In this document: one piece after another, positions 54,552-64,000 of the stretch
Layout of the letters: each line of letters starts with the position of its first letter
Numbering within the stretch: the first letter of the stretch is position 1
Assembly (NCBI GenBank): GCA_022563535.1
Contig: JADFNE010000018.1
Location: 1 to 64,000 of the forward strand
Source: Myxococcales bacterium
Lineage (GTDB): Bacteria; Myxococcota_A; UBA9160; UBA4427
Length of the DNA stretch: 64,000 nt
Direction: 5' to 3'
The notes under the pieces: generated by a model
The model's database searches: none
Told to the model about the DNA's origin: nothing
What the model saw: the letters and a program-made list of their open reading frames with translations, nothing else
Program-made: the position numbers and the translations under genes

Positions 54552-56192
54552 ATGAGACTTGGGTCGCTTGTATTGGTAGCCGTGTTGGCGATGTTTCTGA
54601 GTTTTGCGGTTTCGGCGGATACCGAACCGGCACTCGAACCGACCGGCGAGACCGGATCGGTCGAAGTTGCGCCCGACTGGGCTGAGGCTGAGGACACCGC
54701 TACGGATTGGGTAGAAGTCGACGACGAGTTCGGCGCTGACGTCGTTGGTGAAGATGTCGTGGCTGAAGTGGTTGTAGACGTCCTCGCCGAAGACATGCCC
54801 GCGGACGAATTTGCGGAGCAGGTCGAGTCGAACGAGTTGCAGCCTGCCGATGAAATGTCCGCGCTCGAATCCGTCCCGGCAGAACCCGCGGGCGAGGTCG
54901 CGTGGGACGACTTTGACGATCCAGATTTCAATCCGGGCGATCCGACACCGGAGTCAGCGGATGCGCCTGTCGCGCAAGCGGAGGCCGATCTTGCTGTAGA
55001 TGAATCCGCCATGTCGTCGATCGAGATCGACGGACCGATATTGGTCGTGGGCGGAATCACGCTCGGGCCAGTGGCTGTCGACGCAGAAGGTCGCGTGGGA
55101 CGCATTCACACCGTGGTTTCCGGTGACACCTTGTGGGATGTCTCGAACGCCTACCTGGGCACCGCCTGGGTATGGCCCTCGGTCTGGAAAGACAACGGCG
55201 ATATCCAGAATCCCCACCTGATTGAACCCGGGGATCGACTGTGGATCTCCTCTACCGAGATCCGACGCATCAGTGACGCTGAAGCCGACGAGTTCCTCGC
55301 AGGTGCCGAGACCGATGTGGATGAATACGTGGAAGTCGCCGCCGAGATTCCGGCCGACGTCGTCGAAGAAGAGGTTCCGGCCTCGGATGACGAGTTCACC
55401 CAGATGGCTTCGACGGACGACTTCGAGATCCCCGAGATGGATCAGCTGCCTGTGGGCATGCCGGACGAAGGTGAAATGGGCCGGGGAACCGGTCGCACCG
55501 TGCGGGTTTCGATGCGGGACAACATGGGCTTCATAAGCGACGCGCAGCTCAAGGCGTCGACAATCATCCTGGGCAGCCCCTCGGATCGACTCCATCTTTC
55601 TCTGCTCGACACGATCTACTTCGGACTCGGCGAGGGAGAAGTCGAAGTCGGTGACGAATTTACCTTCTTTCGCAATGTGACCGATGTGCGCTCGCCCAGT
55701 ACCAACGCGTTGATCGGGTATCACGTCGATGTTCTGGGCTGGGCCGAAGTCATCGAAGTGACCGGCGAAAGCTGTGTTGCGGTGATCCGGGTGTCCCTCG
55801 CGGGAACGTCGATCGGTGATCGCGTGATGCCGCGTTCCAAGCTGCCCAGCGATATCGATGTCTTGTTCGCCGAAGATGGCATCGAGGGTGAAGTCGCGTT
55901 CCTGCCTGCGAACCGCACCCTGATGGGAACCAGCGACTACGTGTTTGTGGACGTCGGCGCCGTGCAGGGAGTCGAAATTGGAACCGACCTCGAGGTTTAT
56001 GATCCCGGATACGAGGTGGACGACAAGGTCCGGGGCCAGACGGTCATGACGCCCGACCGCGTGATCGCCGATCTCGTGGTGGTCACGGTTCAGGAAGAAA
56101 GTGCGGTGGCGTACGTCGCGCACACACGCCGTGAACTCGCGGTCGGAGATGTCGTGCGCGGAGCGACCCGGAATTTCCCGGAAGCGTTCTAG
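54552..56192 (+). CDS. Secreted acidic LysM-domain protein
   Basis: A 546-aa protein starting at ATG 54552 (GGAG 7 nt upstream). Signal peptide SLVLVAVLAMFLSFAVSA; then a ~150-residue very acidic, Ala/Val/Glu-rich region with almost no basic residues; a LysM domain at about residues 185-235 (HTVVSGDTLWDVSNAYLG ... NPHLIEPGDRLWI), a second acidic linker, then a ~200-residue beta-rich C-terminal region of unknown fold. LysM binds peptidoglycan or chitin-like glycans, so the protein probably sits in the periplasm on the wall. The frame has an upstream extension without a start motif. Confidence 0.82.
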   Translation: MRLGSLVLVAVLAMFLSFAVSADTEPALEPTGETGSVEVAPDWAEAEDTATDWVEVDDEFGADVVGEDVVAEVVVDVLAEDMPADEFAEQVESNELQPADEMSALESVPAEPAGEVAWDDFDDPDFNPGDPTPESADAPVAQAEADLAVDESAMSSIEIDGPILVVGGITLGPVAVDAEGRVGRIHTVVSGDTLWDVSNAYLGTAWVWPSVWKDNGDIQNPHLIEPGDRLWISSTEIRRISDAEADEFLAGAETDVDEYVEVAAEIPADVVEEEVPASDDEFTQMASTDDFEIPEMDQLPVGMPDEGEMGRGTGRTVRVSMRDNMGFISDAQLKASTIILGSPSDRLHLSLLDTIYFGLGEGEVEVGDEFTFFRNVTDVRSPSTNALIGYHVDVLGWAEVIEVTGESCVAVIRVSLAGTSIGDRVMPRSKLPSDIDVLFAEDGIEGEVAFLPANRTLMGTSDYVFVDVGAVQGVEIGTDLEVYDPGYEVDDKVRGQTVMTPDRVIADLVVVTVQEESAVAYVAHTRRELAVGDVVRGATRNFPEAF

Positions 56193-56375
56193 TAAAAAAT
56201 AAAACGGGCGTCGCCCTATCTTCCGCGGCGGGGCGCCAAGTTTGATGGGTTGAGCTAATCAGGAGTTCCTCGGTCCCGGGGAACTCTTGATTTGTCTCTG
56301 ACCCGCGCGACTACTTCTACACATTCAAATACACCAACAAGTACGCCTTCAAGTACACCCAAACCCGAGGCCGGC

Positions 56376-57500
56376 GTGCTCGACCCCGGTCGATCCGACT
56401 CGTCGCATCGGGCAGAATTGCGCGACTGGCTGCAACTCCAAGCAACGTTGGGGCTCTCACCCGTGCTCGCGCGCGAGTGTCTGCTGCGGGCCGGAGATCC
56501 TCGAACAGCCCTCGAGATCAGCGGCCGCAGCAAAGCGCTGAGTAACACTGCGCTCGATGCGGCGGTTGTAGGCCTTCGGCGCCGAGGCTATCGCGCACTT
56601 CCCCTGACTTCACGACACTATCCGACGCAGCTCGCCGTGCTCGAAGATCCCGCACCGCTGCTCTTGATTGCTGGTGATGTCGCGCACCTGTCGGGAACCC
56701 TCGTGGCGATCGTCGGGGCCAGGGCGGCGACGGTCTACGGTCTCGAGATGGCGCGGGCGTTGGGTGAACGGCTGGCGCAAGCCGGGGTAACGGTCGTCTC
56801 CGGGTTGGCCCGGGGGATTGATGCAGCTGCGCATCGGGGAGCACTCGATGCGTCCGGGGTCACTGTGGCGGTTCAAGCGTGTGGTCCCGACCGGGTGTAT
56901 CCGGCGGAACATCGTCGGCTCGCCTCGGAGATTGCCGAGGGCGGTGCGTTGCTTACCGAACTCCCGGTCGGAACTCCGCCGCGACCAGCGTACTTCCCCC
57001 TGCGCAATCGGCTGATCAGCGGGCTGTGTTGCGGTGTGATCGTGATCGAAGCGCGAGAACGCAGCGGTTCGCTGATCACGGCGCGCCACGCCCTCGATCA
57101 AGGCCGAGATGTGATGGCCCTGCCCGGGCCCGTGACTTCTCCTACCAGCTGGGGCCCCAACCGGCTCATTCGCGACGGTGCGATCCCCATCCTTGAGGTC
57201 GACGACGTGTTTGACGGGCTGGGACTGCCCGTGCCCGAGGAAGTCCAGATCTCCGAGATTGCCGATTTCGAGGAAATCGGGCCACTTGCCGAGACAATCC
57301 TCACGACCCTCGACCGCGGAGCCCTGTCCCGGGATGAGCTGGGACGTCGAATCGAGCGCGATCCGCAACAGCTCGACCTCGATCTCGTGGACCTCGAACT
57401 CATCGATCTCGAGCTACAGGGGCTCGTCCGGCGCGATCGCGACGGACGTATGGTCAGGGTCTCGGCTCGCCGGCGAGGAGTGCGCAGGCCCGCCAAGTGA
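56376..57500 (+). CDS. dprA: DNA-protecting protein DprA
   Basis: A ~374-aa protein that loads RecA on incoming single-stranded DNA in transformation. I choose GTG 56376 because GAGG lies 5 nt upstream; TTG 56292 would add 28 Ser/Thr/Pro-rich residues. Rossmann-like blocks: LVAIVGARAATVYGLEMA, VVSGLARGIDAAAHRGAL, YFPLRNRLISGLCCGVIVIEA, ITARHALDQGRDVMALPGP and GPNRLIRDGA. The C-terminal winged-helix region is present. Next to trmFO, but the topA gene often found between them is missing. Confidence 0.9.
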   Translation: MLDPGRSDSSHRAELRDWLQLQATLGLSPVLARECLLRAGDPRTALEISGRSKALSNTALDAAVVGLRRRGYRALPLTSRHYPTQLAVLEDPAPLLLIAGDVAHLSGTLVAIVGARAATVYGLEMARALGERLAQAGVTVVSGLARGIDAAAHRGALDASGVTVAVQACGPDRVYPAEHRRLASEIAEGGALLTELPVGTPPRPAYFPLRNRLISGLCCGVIVIEARERSGSLITARHALDQGRDVMALPGPVTSPTSWGPNRLIRDGAIPILEVDDVFDGLGLPVPEEVQISEIADFEEIGPLAETILTTLDRGALSRDELGRRIERDPQQLDLDLVDLELIDLELQGLVRRDRDGRMVRVSARRRGVRRPAK

Positions 57501-57524
57501 GCGTGGGCTATACTGCTTGCCCCG

Positions 57525-58994
57525 GTGGCAGGGGCCCCCGCAGTGCGAAGCCCGGACACGCACCGATCGAAGTATCCCCCAGTCAGCACGACTACCGCGT
57601 TGGAGACCGCATTGGGCGAGTCGATCCAGAATGCAGACGTGAGTCCTTTGGACTTTTCGGGTTCCCGTGTGCTCGTGGTGGGGGCCGGGCTCGCGGGTTG
57701 CGAAGCCGCCTGGCAAATTGCCTCGCGTGGCGGCAGCGTAACGCTGGTCGAGATGAAGCCCGTCCAAATGTCGCCGGCTCATTCATCTTCCGATATGGCC
57801 GAACTCGTCTGTAGCAATTCTTTGCGCGGCGCCAGCTTGCACAATGCGGTCGGGCTGCTCAAAGAAGAGATGCGGGCACTCGACTCCCTGGTCATTCGGG
57901 CCGCGGATGCGACAGCGGTCCCTGCAGGTCGTGCCCTTGCGGTCGATCGAAACGATTTTGCGCGCTTCATCACTGAAGCGATCGAGGCCCATCCGAATAT
58001 CGAAGTTCAAAACCATGTCGTCGAGAAGATCCCCGAAGACCCACACGTCGTGTTGGCCACTGGCCCGCTCACGGCAACCGCGCTGGCAGAGGCGATCCAG
58101 GAACTGCTGGGAGATGAGTCGCTCTATTTCTACGATGCCATCGCGCCGACGGTGTACGCCGATTCGATCGACATGTCCGTAGCGTTTCGCGCTTCTCGCT
58201 ACGAAGAAGGGGAGGGGGACTACTTGAATCTGCCCCTTTCTCGCGACGAGTACGAAGAGTTCGTCACGGCCCTGGTCGAAGCCGAGACCGTGCCCCTGCA
58301 TTCGTTCGAGGCAGCGCTGTACTTCGAAGGATGTCTGCCCATCGAGGAAATGGCGCGCCGCGGTCCCAAGACGCTGTCGTTTGGCCCGATGAAGCCGGTC
58401 GGCCTGGTTGACCCGCGAACCGGGAGGCGCCCATACGCGGTAGTGCAGTTGCGCCACGAAGATCGGGACGGGGTATTGTTCAACTTGGTGGGCTTTCAGA
58501 CCAAGCTCAGAATTTCGGATCAACGAGAAATATTCCGTCGCCTGCCCGGCCTTTCGAAGGCGGTGTTCGCGCGCTTCGGGACCGTTCATCGCAATACCTA
58601 CGTAAACGCACCCACCAAGTTGGGCCCAAATCTCGAAGTAAGAGTGCGGCCGGGACTCTTTCTGGCGGGTCAGATGGCAGGTGTCGAAGGATACGTGGAA
58701 TCTGCTGCGCTCGGATGGCTCGCCGGGCTCGCGGCCGGCTGTGCCGCGAGCGGTCGCGAATGGCAGGCTCCGCCGGCCGAAACCGCCCACGGTGCTTTGT
58801 TGAATCACCTGACGAACGGCAACCCCAATCACTTCCAGCCGATGAACATCAACTTTGGTCTGTTCGCGCCATTGCCCGACAGCGCGCTGCGCAGTGAATC
58901 GGGCAAGCGTCGTAAACTCAAGCGAGCGGAGCGCTCAGAAATGTTCGCCGTGCGCGCCCTCGATGCCATCGCGCGCTATCGCGACGTGTCATGA
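57525..58994 (+). CDS. trmFO: Folate/FAD-dependent tRNA (uracil-54-C5)-methyltransferase TrmFO
   Basis: Makes m5U54 (ribothymidine) in tRNA with methylenetetrahydrofolate. FAD-binding VLVVGAGLAGCEAAWQIA, followed by EMKPVQMSPAH and AELVCSNSLRG (catalytic Cys region), PTVYADSIDMSVAFRASRY, YFEGCLPIEEMARRG, KPVGLVDPRTGRRPYAVVQLR and LFLAGQMAGVEGYVESAA. The annotated start GTG 57525 adds ~38 residues before the FAD motif; GTG 57639 (451 aa) is also plausible. The stop overlaps xerC (ATGA). Confidence 0.93.
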   Translation: MAGAPAVRSPDTHRSKYPPVSTTTALETALGESIQNADVSPLDFSGSRVLVVGAGLAGCEAAWQIASRGGSVTLVEMKPVQMSPAHSSSDMAELVCSNSLRGASLHNAVGLLKEEMRALDSLVIRAADATAVPAGRALAVDRNDFARFITEAIEAHPNIEVQNHVVEKIPEDPHVVLATGPLTATALAEAIQELLGDESLYFYDAIAPTVYADSIDMSVAFRASRYEEGEGDYLNLPLSRDEYEEFVTALVEAETVPLHSFEAALYFEGCLPIEEMARRGPKTLSFGPMKPVGLVDPRTGRRPYAVVQLRHEDRDGVLFNLVGFQTKLRISDQREIFRRLPGLSKAVFARFGTVHRNTYVNAPTKLGPNLEVRVRPGLFLAGQMAGVEGYVESAALGWLAGLAAGCAASGREWQAPPAETAHGALLNHLTNGNPNHFQPMNINFGLFAPLPDSALRSESGKRRKLKRAERSEMFAVRALDAIARYRDVS

Positions 58995-60013
58995 TGAAAT
59001 GGATGCCCACAGTCGAGAAGTTTGGCACCCATCTGGGAGTCGAGCGGAACCTCTCTCCCAACACCCTGCGCGCCTATCTGGCGGATGTCCGCCAGTTTGA
59101 GCGGTTCTTGGGCGAAGGAGCAGGCGAAGTGGCGGGCAAGGACAAACGCCGCGCGAGCGATCCGTCCCAGGTGACGGTTCGGGACGTGCGGAGTTGGCTG
59201 GCGCTGCTCCACGATTCGAACAGCCCGACGACCCTGGGCAGAAAACTCGCTTCGCTTCGTTCGTTCTTTCAATTCATGCTGCGGGAAGACCTGATCGATC
59301 TCGATCCGACCGAAGGCCTTCCGGCGCCGAAGATACCGCGGCGGCCCCCGAGGCCCTTGCCAGTGGATGACTGCTACTCCTTGATTTTAAATCAGAAGCG
59401 CCGCAAGCAGGCGGACAAACCCGATCCGGACGAGGAACTCGTGGCGTTGCGCGATCGCGCGCTGGTCGAGTTTCTGTACGGCACCGGCATCCGAGTCGGT
59501 GAGCTGGTGGCATTGGATGTGCGCGATATCGAGTTGCCCAGCGCCCAGGTGCGGGTGCTCGGCAAGGGACGCAAAGAGCGAGTGGTTCCGATTCCGAAGC
59601 ATGCGCTCGCGGCATTGGCTGAATGGATCGAGGCGCGCACCCGTCCCGGAGTGCTCGCCGAGCCGCTCTTTATCTCATTGCTTCGCGGTCGCGGTTCGAA
59701 AGAACCTGGCGTGCGGCCTCGGCGACTCGGGGATCGAGACATCCGGCGTATCCTGAGCGAGCGGGCGCGGGATGCGGGTATCGCCGATCGAGTCCACCCT
59801 CATCGTCTGCGCCACAGCTACGCGACGCATTTGCTCGACATGGGGGCAGATCTGCGGGAAATTCAGGAGTTGTTGGGCCATTCTTCTCTATCGACCACGC
59901 AGAAATACACGGCAGTTTCAATGGAACAACTTCGACGAATCTACGACGATGCGCACCCGCGTTCGGGGGCTCGAAGCGGAAACCACTCCAATCGCTCGCG
60001 CAACAGAACCTGA
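58991..60013 (+). CDS. xerC: Tyrosine recombinase XerC
   Basis: A 340-aa tyrosine recombinase for chromosome dimer resolution at dif, with XerD. N-terminal SAM-like domain ([24 protein letters not shown]) and catalytic domain: [13 protein letters not shown] (Arg), [12 protein letters not shown] (Lys), [19 protein letters not shown] (His-x-x-Arg), [15 protein letters not shown] (His/Trp position and Tyr nucleophile). A short Ser/Arg tail ends the protein. It is in the trmFO-xerC-hslVU order known from many bacteria, which supports XerC over a mobile integrase. Confidence 0.93.
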   Translation: MMKWMPTVEKFGTHLGVERNLSPNTLRAYLADVRQFERFLGEGAGEVAGKDKRRASDPSQVTVRDVRSWLALLHDSNSPTTLGRKLASLRSFFQFMLREDLIDLDPTEGLPAPKIPRRPPRPLPVDDCYSLILNQKRRKQADKPDPDEELVALRDRALVEFLYGTGIRVGELVALDVRDIELPSAQVRVLGKGRKERVVPIPKHALAALAEWIEARTRPGVLAEPLFISLLRGRGSKEPGVRPRRLGDRDIRRILSERARDAGIADRVHPHRLRHSYATHLLDMGADLREIQELLGHSSLSTTQKYTAVSMEQLRRIYDDAHPRSGARSGNHSNRSRNRT

Positions 60014-60053
60014 AACACGCGTTCAGTATTCGATCAAAAGGAAGCCATCGAAA

Positions 60054-60595
60054 ATGAGGTCTGAAGATCAAATTCGATCGACAACCGTCATGGCTGTCGT
60101 CAGGGACGGCACGATCGCCATGGCCGCCGACGGCCAGGTGACCGTGGGCGATACCGTGATGAAAATGGGCGCCGAGAAAGTTCGCTTGATCGCGAAGAAT
60201 CGCGCGATCATCGGTTTTGCCGGGGGGGCCGCTGACGCCCTGACGCTGCTCGAACGTCTAGAGGCCAAGCTCGAGACCCACTCGGGCAATGTGCGGCGAG
60301 CCGCTGTCGAACTGGCGCGCGACTGGCGCACCGACCGCATGCTGCGCCGGCTGGAGGCCATGATGTTGGTGGGCGACCCCGAGACGCTGCTCGTCGTGTC
60401 CGGAAACGGGGACGTGATTGAACCCGATGACGGAATCGCTGCTATCGGATCCGGAGGGGCCTATGCTCTTTCCGCCGCCCGGGCACTATCTCGCCACAGC
60501 AAGATGGGTCCGGAGGAGATTGCCCGCGAAGGGCTGCGGATCGCCGCTGAAATCTGCATTTACACCAACGACAATGTCAAAGTGATCACGCTTCC

Positions 60596-60599
<4 letters not shown>
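60054..60599 (+). CDS. hslV: ATP-dependent protease subunit HslV
   Basis: A 181-aa proteasome-like peptidase. ATG 60054 with AAGGA upstream; the longer frame into xerC is spurious. The catalytic Thr is at the start of the mature chain in [11 protein letters not shown], after a ~9-residue propeptide. [36 protein letters not shown] and [18 protein letters not shown] are typical. The stop overlaps hslU by 4 nt. Confidence 0.95.
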
Positions 60600-61966
<1,367 letters not shown>

Positions 61967-61987
61967 TCAACCTGGCCTGGGGGATTG

Positions 61988-63589
61988 GTGAGCGACGCAA
62001 AGGCGCGGGTACTGGTAGTAGACGATGAGCGCTTCTTTCGCGAAGCGATCGGCGACGTCCTGAGCGCGCACGGCTATCCCTTTGTTGCGTGTGAGGATGG
62101 TGAGCGCGCGCTCAAACTGGTGGTCGCCGATAACTTTGCCGTAGCGGTGTTGGACATCCGCCTTCCCGGCATCGACGGGATCGAAGTTCTGCGGCAACTC
62201 CGGGTCGCCCAGCCGGAGTTGCGCGTGATCATGCTTTCGGCGTCCACCGATCAAGAGTTGGTGCTGGAGGCGCTCCGTCTGGGAGCCTGCGACTACCTGG
62301 CCAAACCCCTGCACGACGAAGAATTGGTGTTGGCCGTGCGCCGCGCCGCGGATACCCATCGCGTCGCGAGCGACTGGGGCAGCCTGCGAATTCGGCTCGA
62401 TGAACTGGTTGGCTTGATGGAAGATCTTTCCAACGACGCGAATGACGCGACGCCCGCAGAGCGACTCTCGGTCATTCGCGAGGCGGCAGTTCGCGCCGTG
62501 TCCATCGCCTTGCGGGCGGAGAAGACTTCGCTCTTGTTGTTGAACGACGATGCGAGCCAACTCGACGTCGTGGCGTCGCTCGGTCGCGATGTCGATCCGG
62601 ATCAGATGGACAGCGTAAGGATCGGACAGGGGATTGCGGGTCGAGCCCTCGAAGACTCGACCCCAATCGTCGTGGCGGATATCCGCAATGAAAGTCATTT
62701 CGTCGCCGACCTCGCGCCGGATCGTTACAACTCCGACTCGTTTGCGGTGGCTCCGGTTGAAATGTCGGGCCGACAACTCGGCGTCTTGTGCGCGACGGAT
62801 CGCACGGATGGAGCGCAATTCGGCCCCGAAGATCTTTCGCTCTTGCGCTTGATCGCAGTACAGGTCGCAGAACTGCTCGGCGACGACACGGCCGACGCCC
62901 AACTCGAACGCGAGAGTTCTGCAGCGTCGACCGAGATCGACTCCTCGGGCGGCCAGTCCGAATCCGACTCAACCCAGATGATGCCCGCAGGCTGGACCCG
63001 AGATGCGATGGACGCCCAGGATCTTTTTGCCGAGGCGAGCGGGGTCGGAATCGATGCCGACGCCGAGTTGGCGCGCACGATCTGCGACGCGGTGGTCAAT
63101 GAAATCGAGCCCGCGAGTCTGTTGAGTGAGGCCCTCCGAGCCATCGAGACCGTATTGGATGCGGATCCCGTCTCCCTCTATCTACTCGATCCCGAGAGCG
63201 GAGACCTGGTCAGGGAGTCGATCGGGAAGCGCGGCCTGCGTCTGGATCACGATCGGCTGCCCGGCGATCGGGGACTGACGGGAGGCGTATTTCAGCGCGG
63301 GCAGTTGATCGCGACCGCAGATCCCGAGAGCGACTCTCGCTTTGATCGCAAGGTCGATACGCCGAGCGACGGGGTCGTGGGATCGCTCTTGTGCGTGCCC
63401 CTGCGGCTGCGAGGCAAGACCGTCGGGGTGTGCCGAGTTCATCGGCCCCAAGGCTCTACGGTCTCTGCCCGAACTGGAGAGGTGCTGATCGCGGTGCTGT
63501 CTGCGGCGGTCCGCAACGTGCTCCTGTACCGTAGTCTGCTCGACAGCATCGAAGAGGTCGCGGCGGCGCGCAAGCAAGCGCGCAGCTGA
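61988..63589 (+). CDS. Receiver-GAF-GAF signalling protein without output domain
   Basis: A 533-aa protein from GTG 61988 (TTG 61985 is adjacent). Receiver with D56 (VAVLDIRLPGIDG) and K in YLAKPLHDEELV; the first GAF at about 150-295 (KTSLLLLNDDASQLDVVASLG, GQGIAGRALEDSTPIVVAD), an acidic linker, then a second GAF at about 370-520 (DPVSLYLLDPESGDLV, GLTGGVFQRGQLIATADP, VGSLLCVPLRLRGKTVGVCRV). No kinase, GGDEF, EAL or DNA-binding domain is found. It sits between hslU and argB, usually neighbours in related bacteria, so it looks inserted. Ligand and partner are unknown. Confidence 0.88.
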   Translation: MSDAKARVLVVDDERFFREAIGDVLSAHGYPFVACEDGERALKLVVADNFAVAVLDIRLPGIDGIEVLRQLRVAQPELRVIMLSASTDQELVLEALRLGACDYLAKPLHDEELVLAVRRAADTHRVASDWGSLRIRLDELVGLMEDLSNDANDATPAERLSVIREAAVRAVSIALRAEKTSLLLLNDDASQLDVVASLGRDVDPDQMDSVRIGQGIAGRALEDSTPIVVADIRNESHFVADLAPDRYNSDSFAVAPVEMSGRQLGVLCATDRTDGAQFGPEDLSLLRLIAVQVAELLGDDTADAQLERESSAASTEIDSSGGQSESDSTQMMPAGWTRDAMDAQDLFAEASGVGIDADAELARTICDAVVNEIEPASLLSEALRAIETVLDADPVSLYLLDPESGDLVRESIGKRGLRLDHDRLPGDRGLTGGVFQRGQLIATADPESDSRFDRKVDTPSDGVVGSLLCVPLRLRGKTVGVCRVHRPQGSTVSARTGEVLIAVLSAAVRNVLLYRSLLDSIEEVAAARKQARS

Positions 63590-63606
63590 AAGCTGGGCTA
63601 ATAAAT

Positions 63607-63661
63607 CGCCCACAATTCAGTCATTTACAGCGAAACCCTAAGGCGATGGTGGGCGTTTTTG
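63607..63661 (+). terminator. Putative Rho-independent terminator before argB
   Basis: CGCCCAC (63607-63613) pairs perfectly with GTGGGCG (63649-63655), followed at once by TTTTT. The loop is long (35 nt) and may fold internally. It separates the receiver-GAF gene from argB. Confidence 0.5.
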
Positions 63662-63673
63662 CGAGCGCGCTAG

Positions 63674-64000
<327 letters not shown>

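Noticed and set aside
56193-56240. Terminator-like GGGCGTCGCCC next to an A/T-run after the LysM gene.
   Set aside because: The stem is only 4 bp, and the T-run would be on the minus strand, where no gene ends.
58991-60013. The tyrosine recombinase as an integrase of a mobile element.
   Set aside because: Its place between trmFO and hslV, and the XerC-type N-terminal domain, fit the housekeeping dif recombinase; no att sites or cargo are seen.

Overview
The window is one stretch of a GC-rich Gram-negative chromosome with dense genes, frequent 1-4 nt overlaps and several GTG/TTG starts. Gene order and content (rpsP-khpA-rimM-trmD-rplS; trmFO-xerC-hslV-hslU-argB; many sigma-54 response regulators; Sel1, TPR and Ser/Thr-kinase proteins; exopolysaccharide export genes of the exosortase-associated type) suggest a deltaproteobacterial-grade organism (Myxococcota/Desulfobacterota-like). 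The species cannot be fixed from sequence alone. There is no rRNA, CRISPR array, transposase or prophage.

Layout. 1-10.4 kb: a tRNA-Thr(CGT) on the minus strand, two small unknown genes, a class IV aminotransferase, trpS, a Sel1 lipoprotein convergent with a large Ser/Thr kinase that carries its kinase domain at the C-terminus, then a Trm9-like tRNA methyltransferase divergent from an Elp3-like radical-SAM/acetyltransferase. 10.4-18 kb (minus strand): thiS-thiG-thiE, two tandem HtrA proteases and clpB. 18.3-26.2 kb (plus): alr, purD, a Sua5/YrdC protein, DUF1015, DUF721, then the ribosomal/tRNA-maturation operon rpsP-khpA-rimM-trmD-rplS behind a good sigma-70-like promoter. 26.2-32.1 kb: yraN (minus), rsmI, a heparinase-like protein, and a carbamoyltransferase-SxtJ-DUF5989 set. 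32.2-34.3 kb: ligA (minus).

34.4-56.2 kb is an exopolysaccharide locus. It holds a sensor kinase and sigma-54 regulator, manA, a second sigma-54 regulator, polysaccharide export protein, outer-membrane barrel, chain-length protein, ExeA-like ATPase, CpsD-type tyrosine kinase, WecA/MraY-type sugar-phosphate transferase, UDP-glucose dehydrogenase, mannose-1-phosphate guanylyltransferase, a Crp/Fnr regulator, a third sigma-54 regulator, a TPR lipoprotein and a LysM protein. A near-perfect -24/-12 sigma-54 promoter lies just upstream of the second regulator, and a weaker one precedes the carbamoyltransferase set, which suggests that both are under sigma-54 control. 56.3-64 kb: dprA, trmFO, xerC, hslV, hslU, a receiver-GAF-GAF protein and the start of argB.

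The most interesting points are: (1) the divergent Elp3/Trm9-like pair, which looks like a bacterial version of the eukaryotic wobble-uridine (cm5U to mcm5U) pathway; (2) the sigma-54 circuit over the polysaccharide locus; (3) a perfect 23-bp inverted repeat enclosing about 110 bp between thiS and alr; (4) the inverted-architecture receptor-like kinase.
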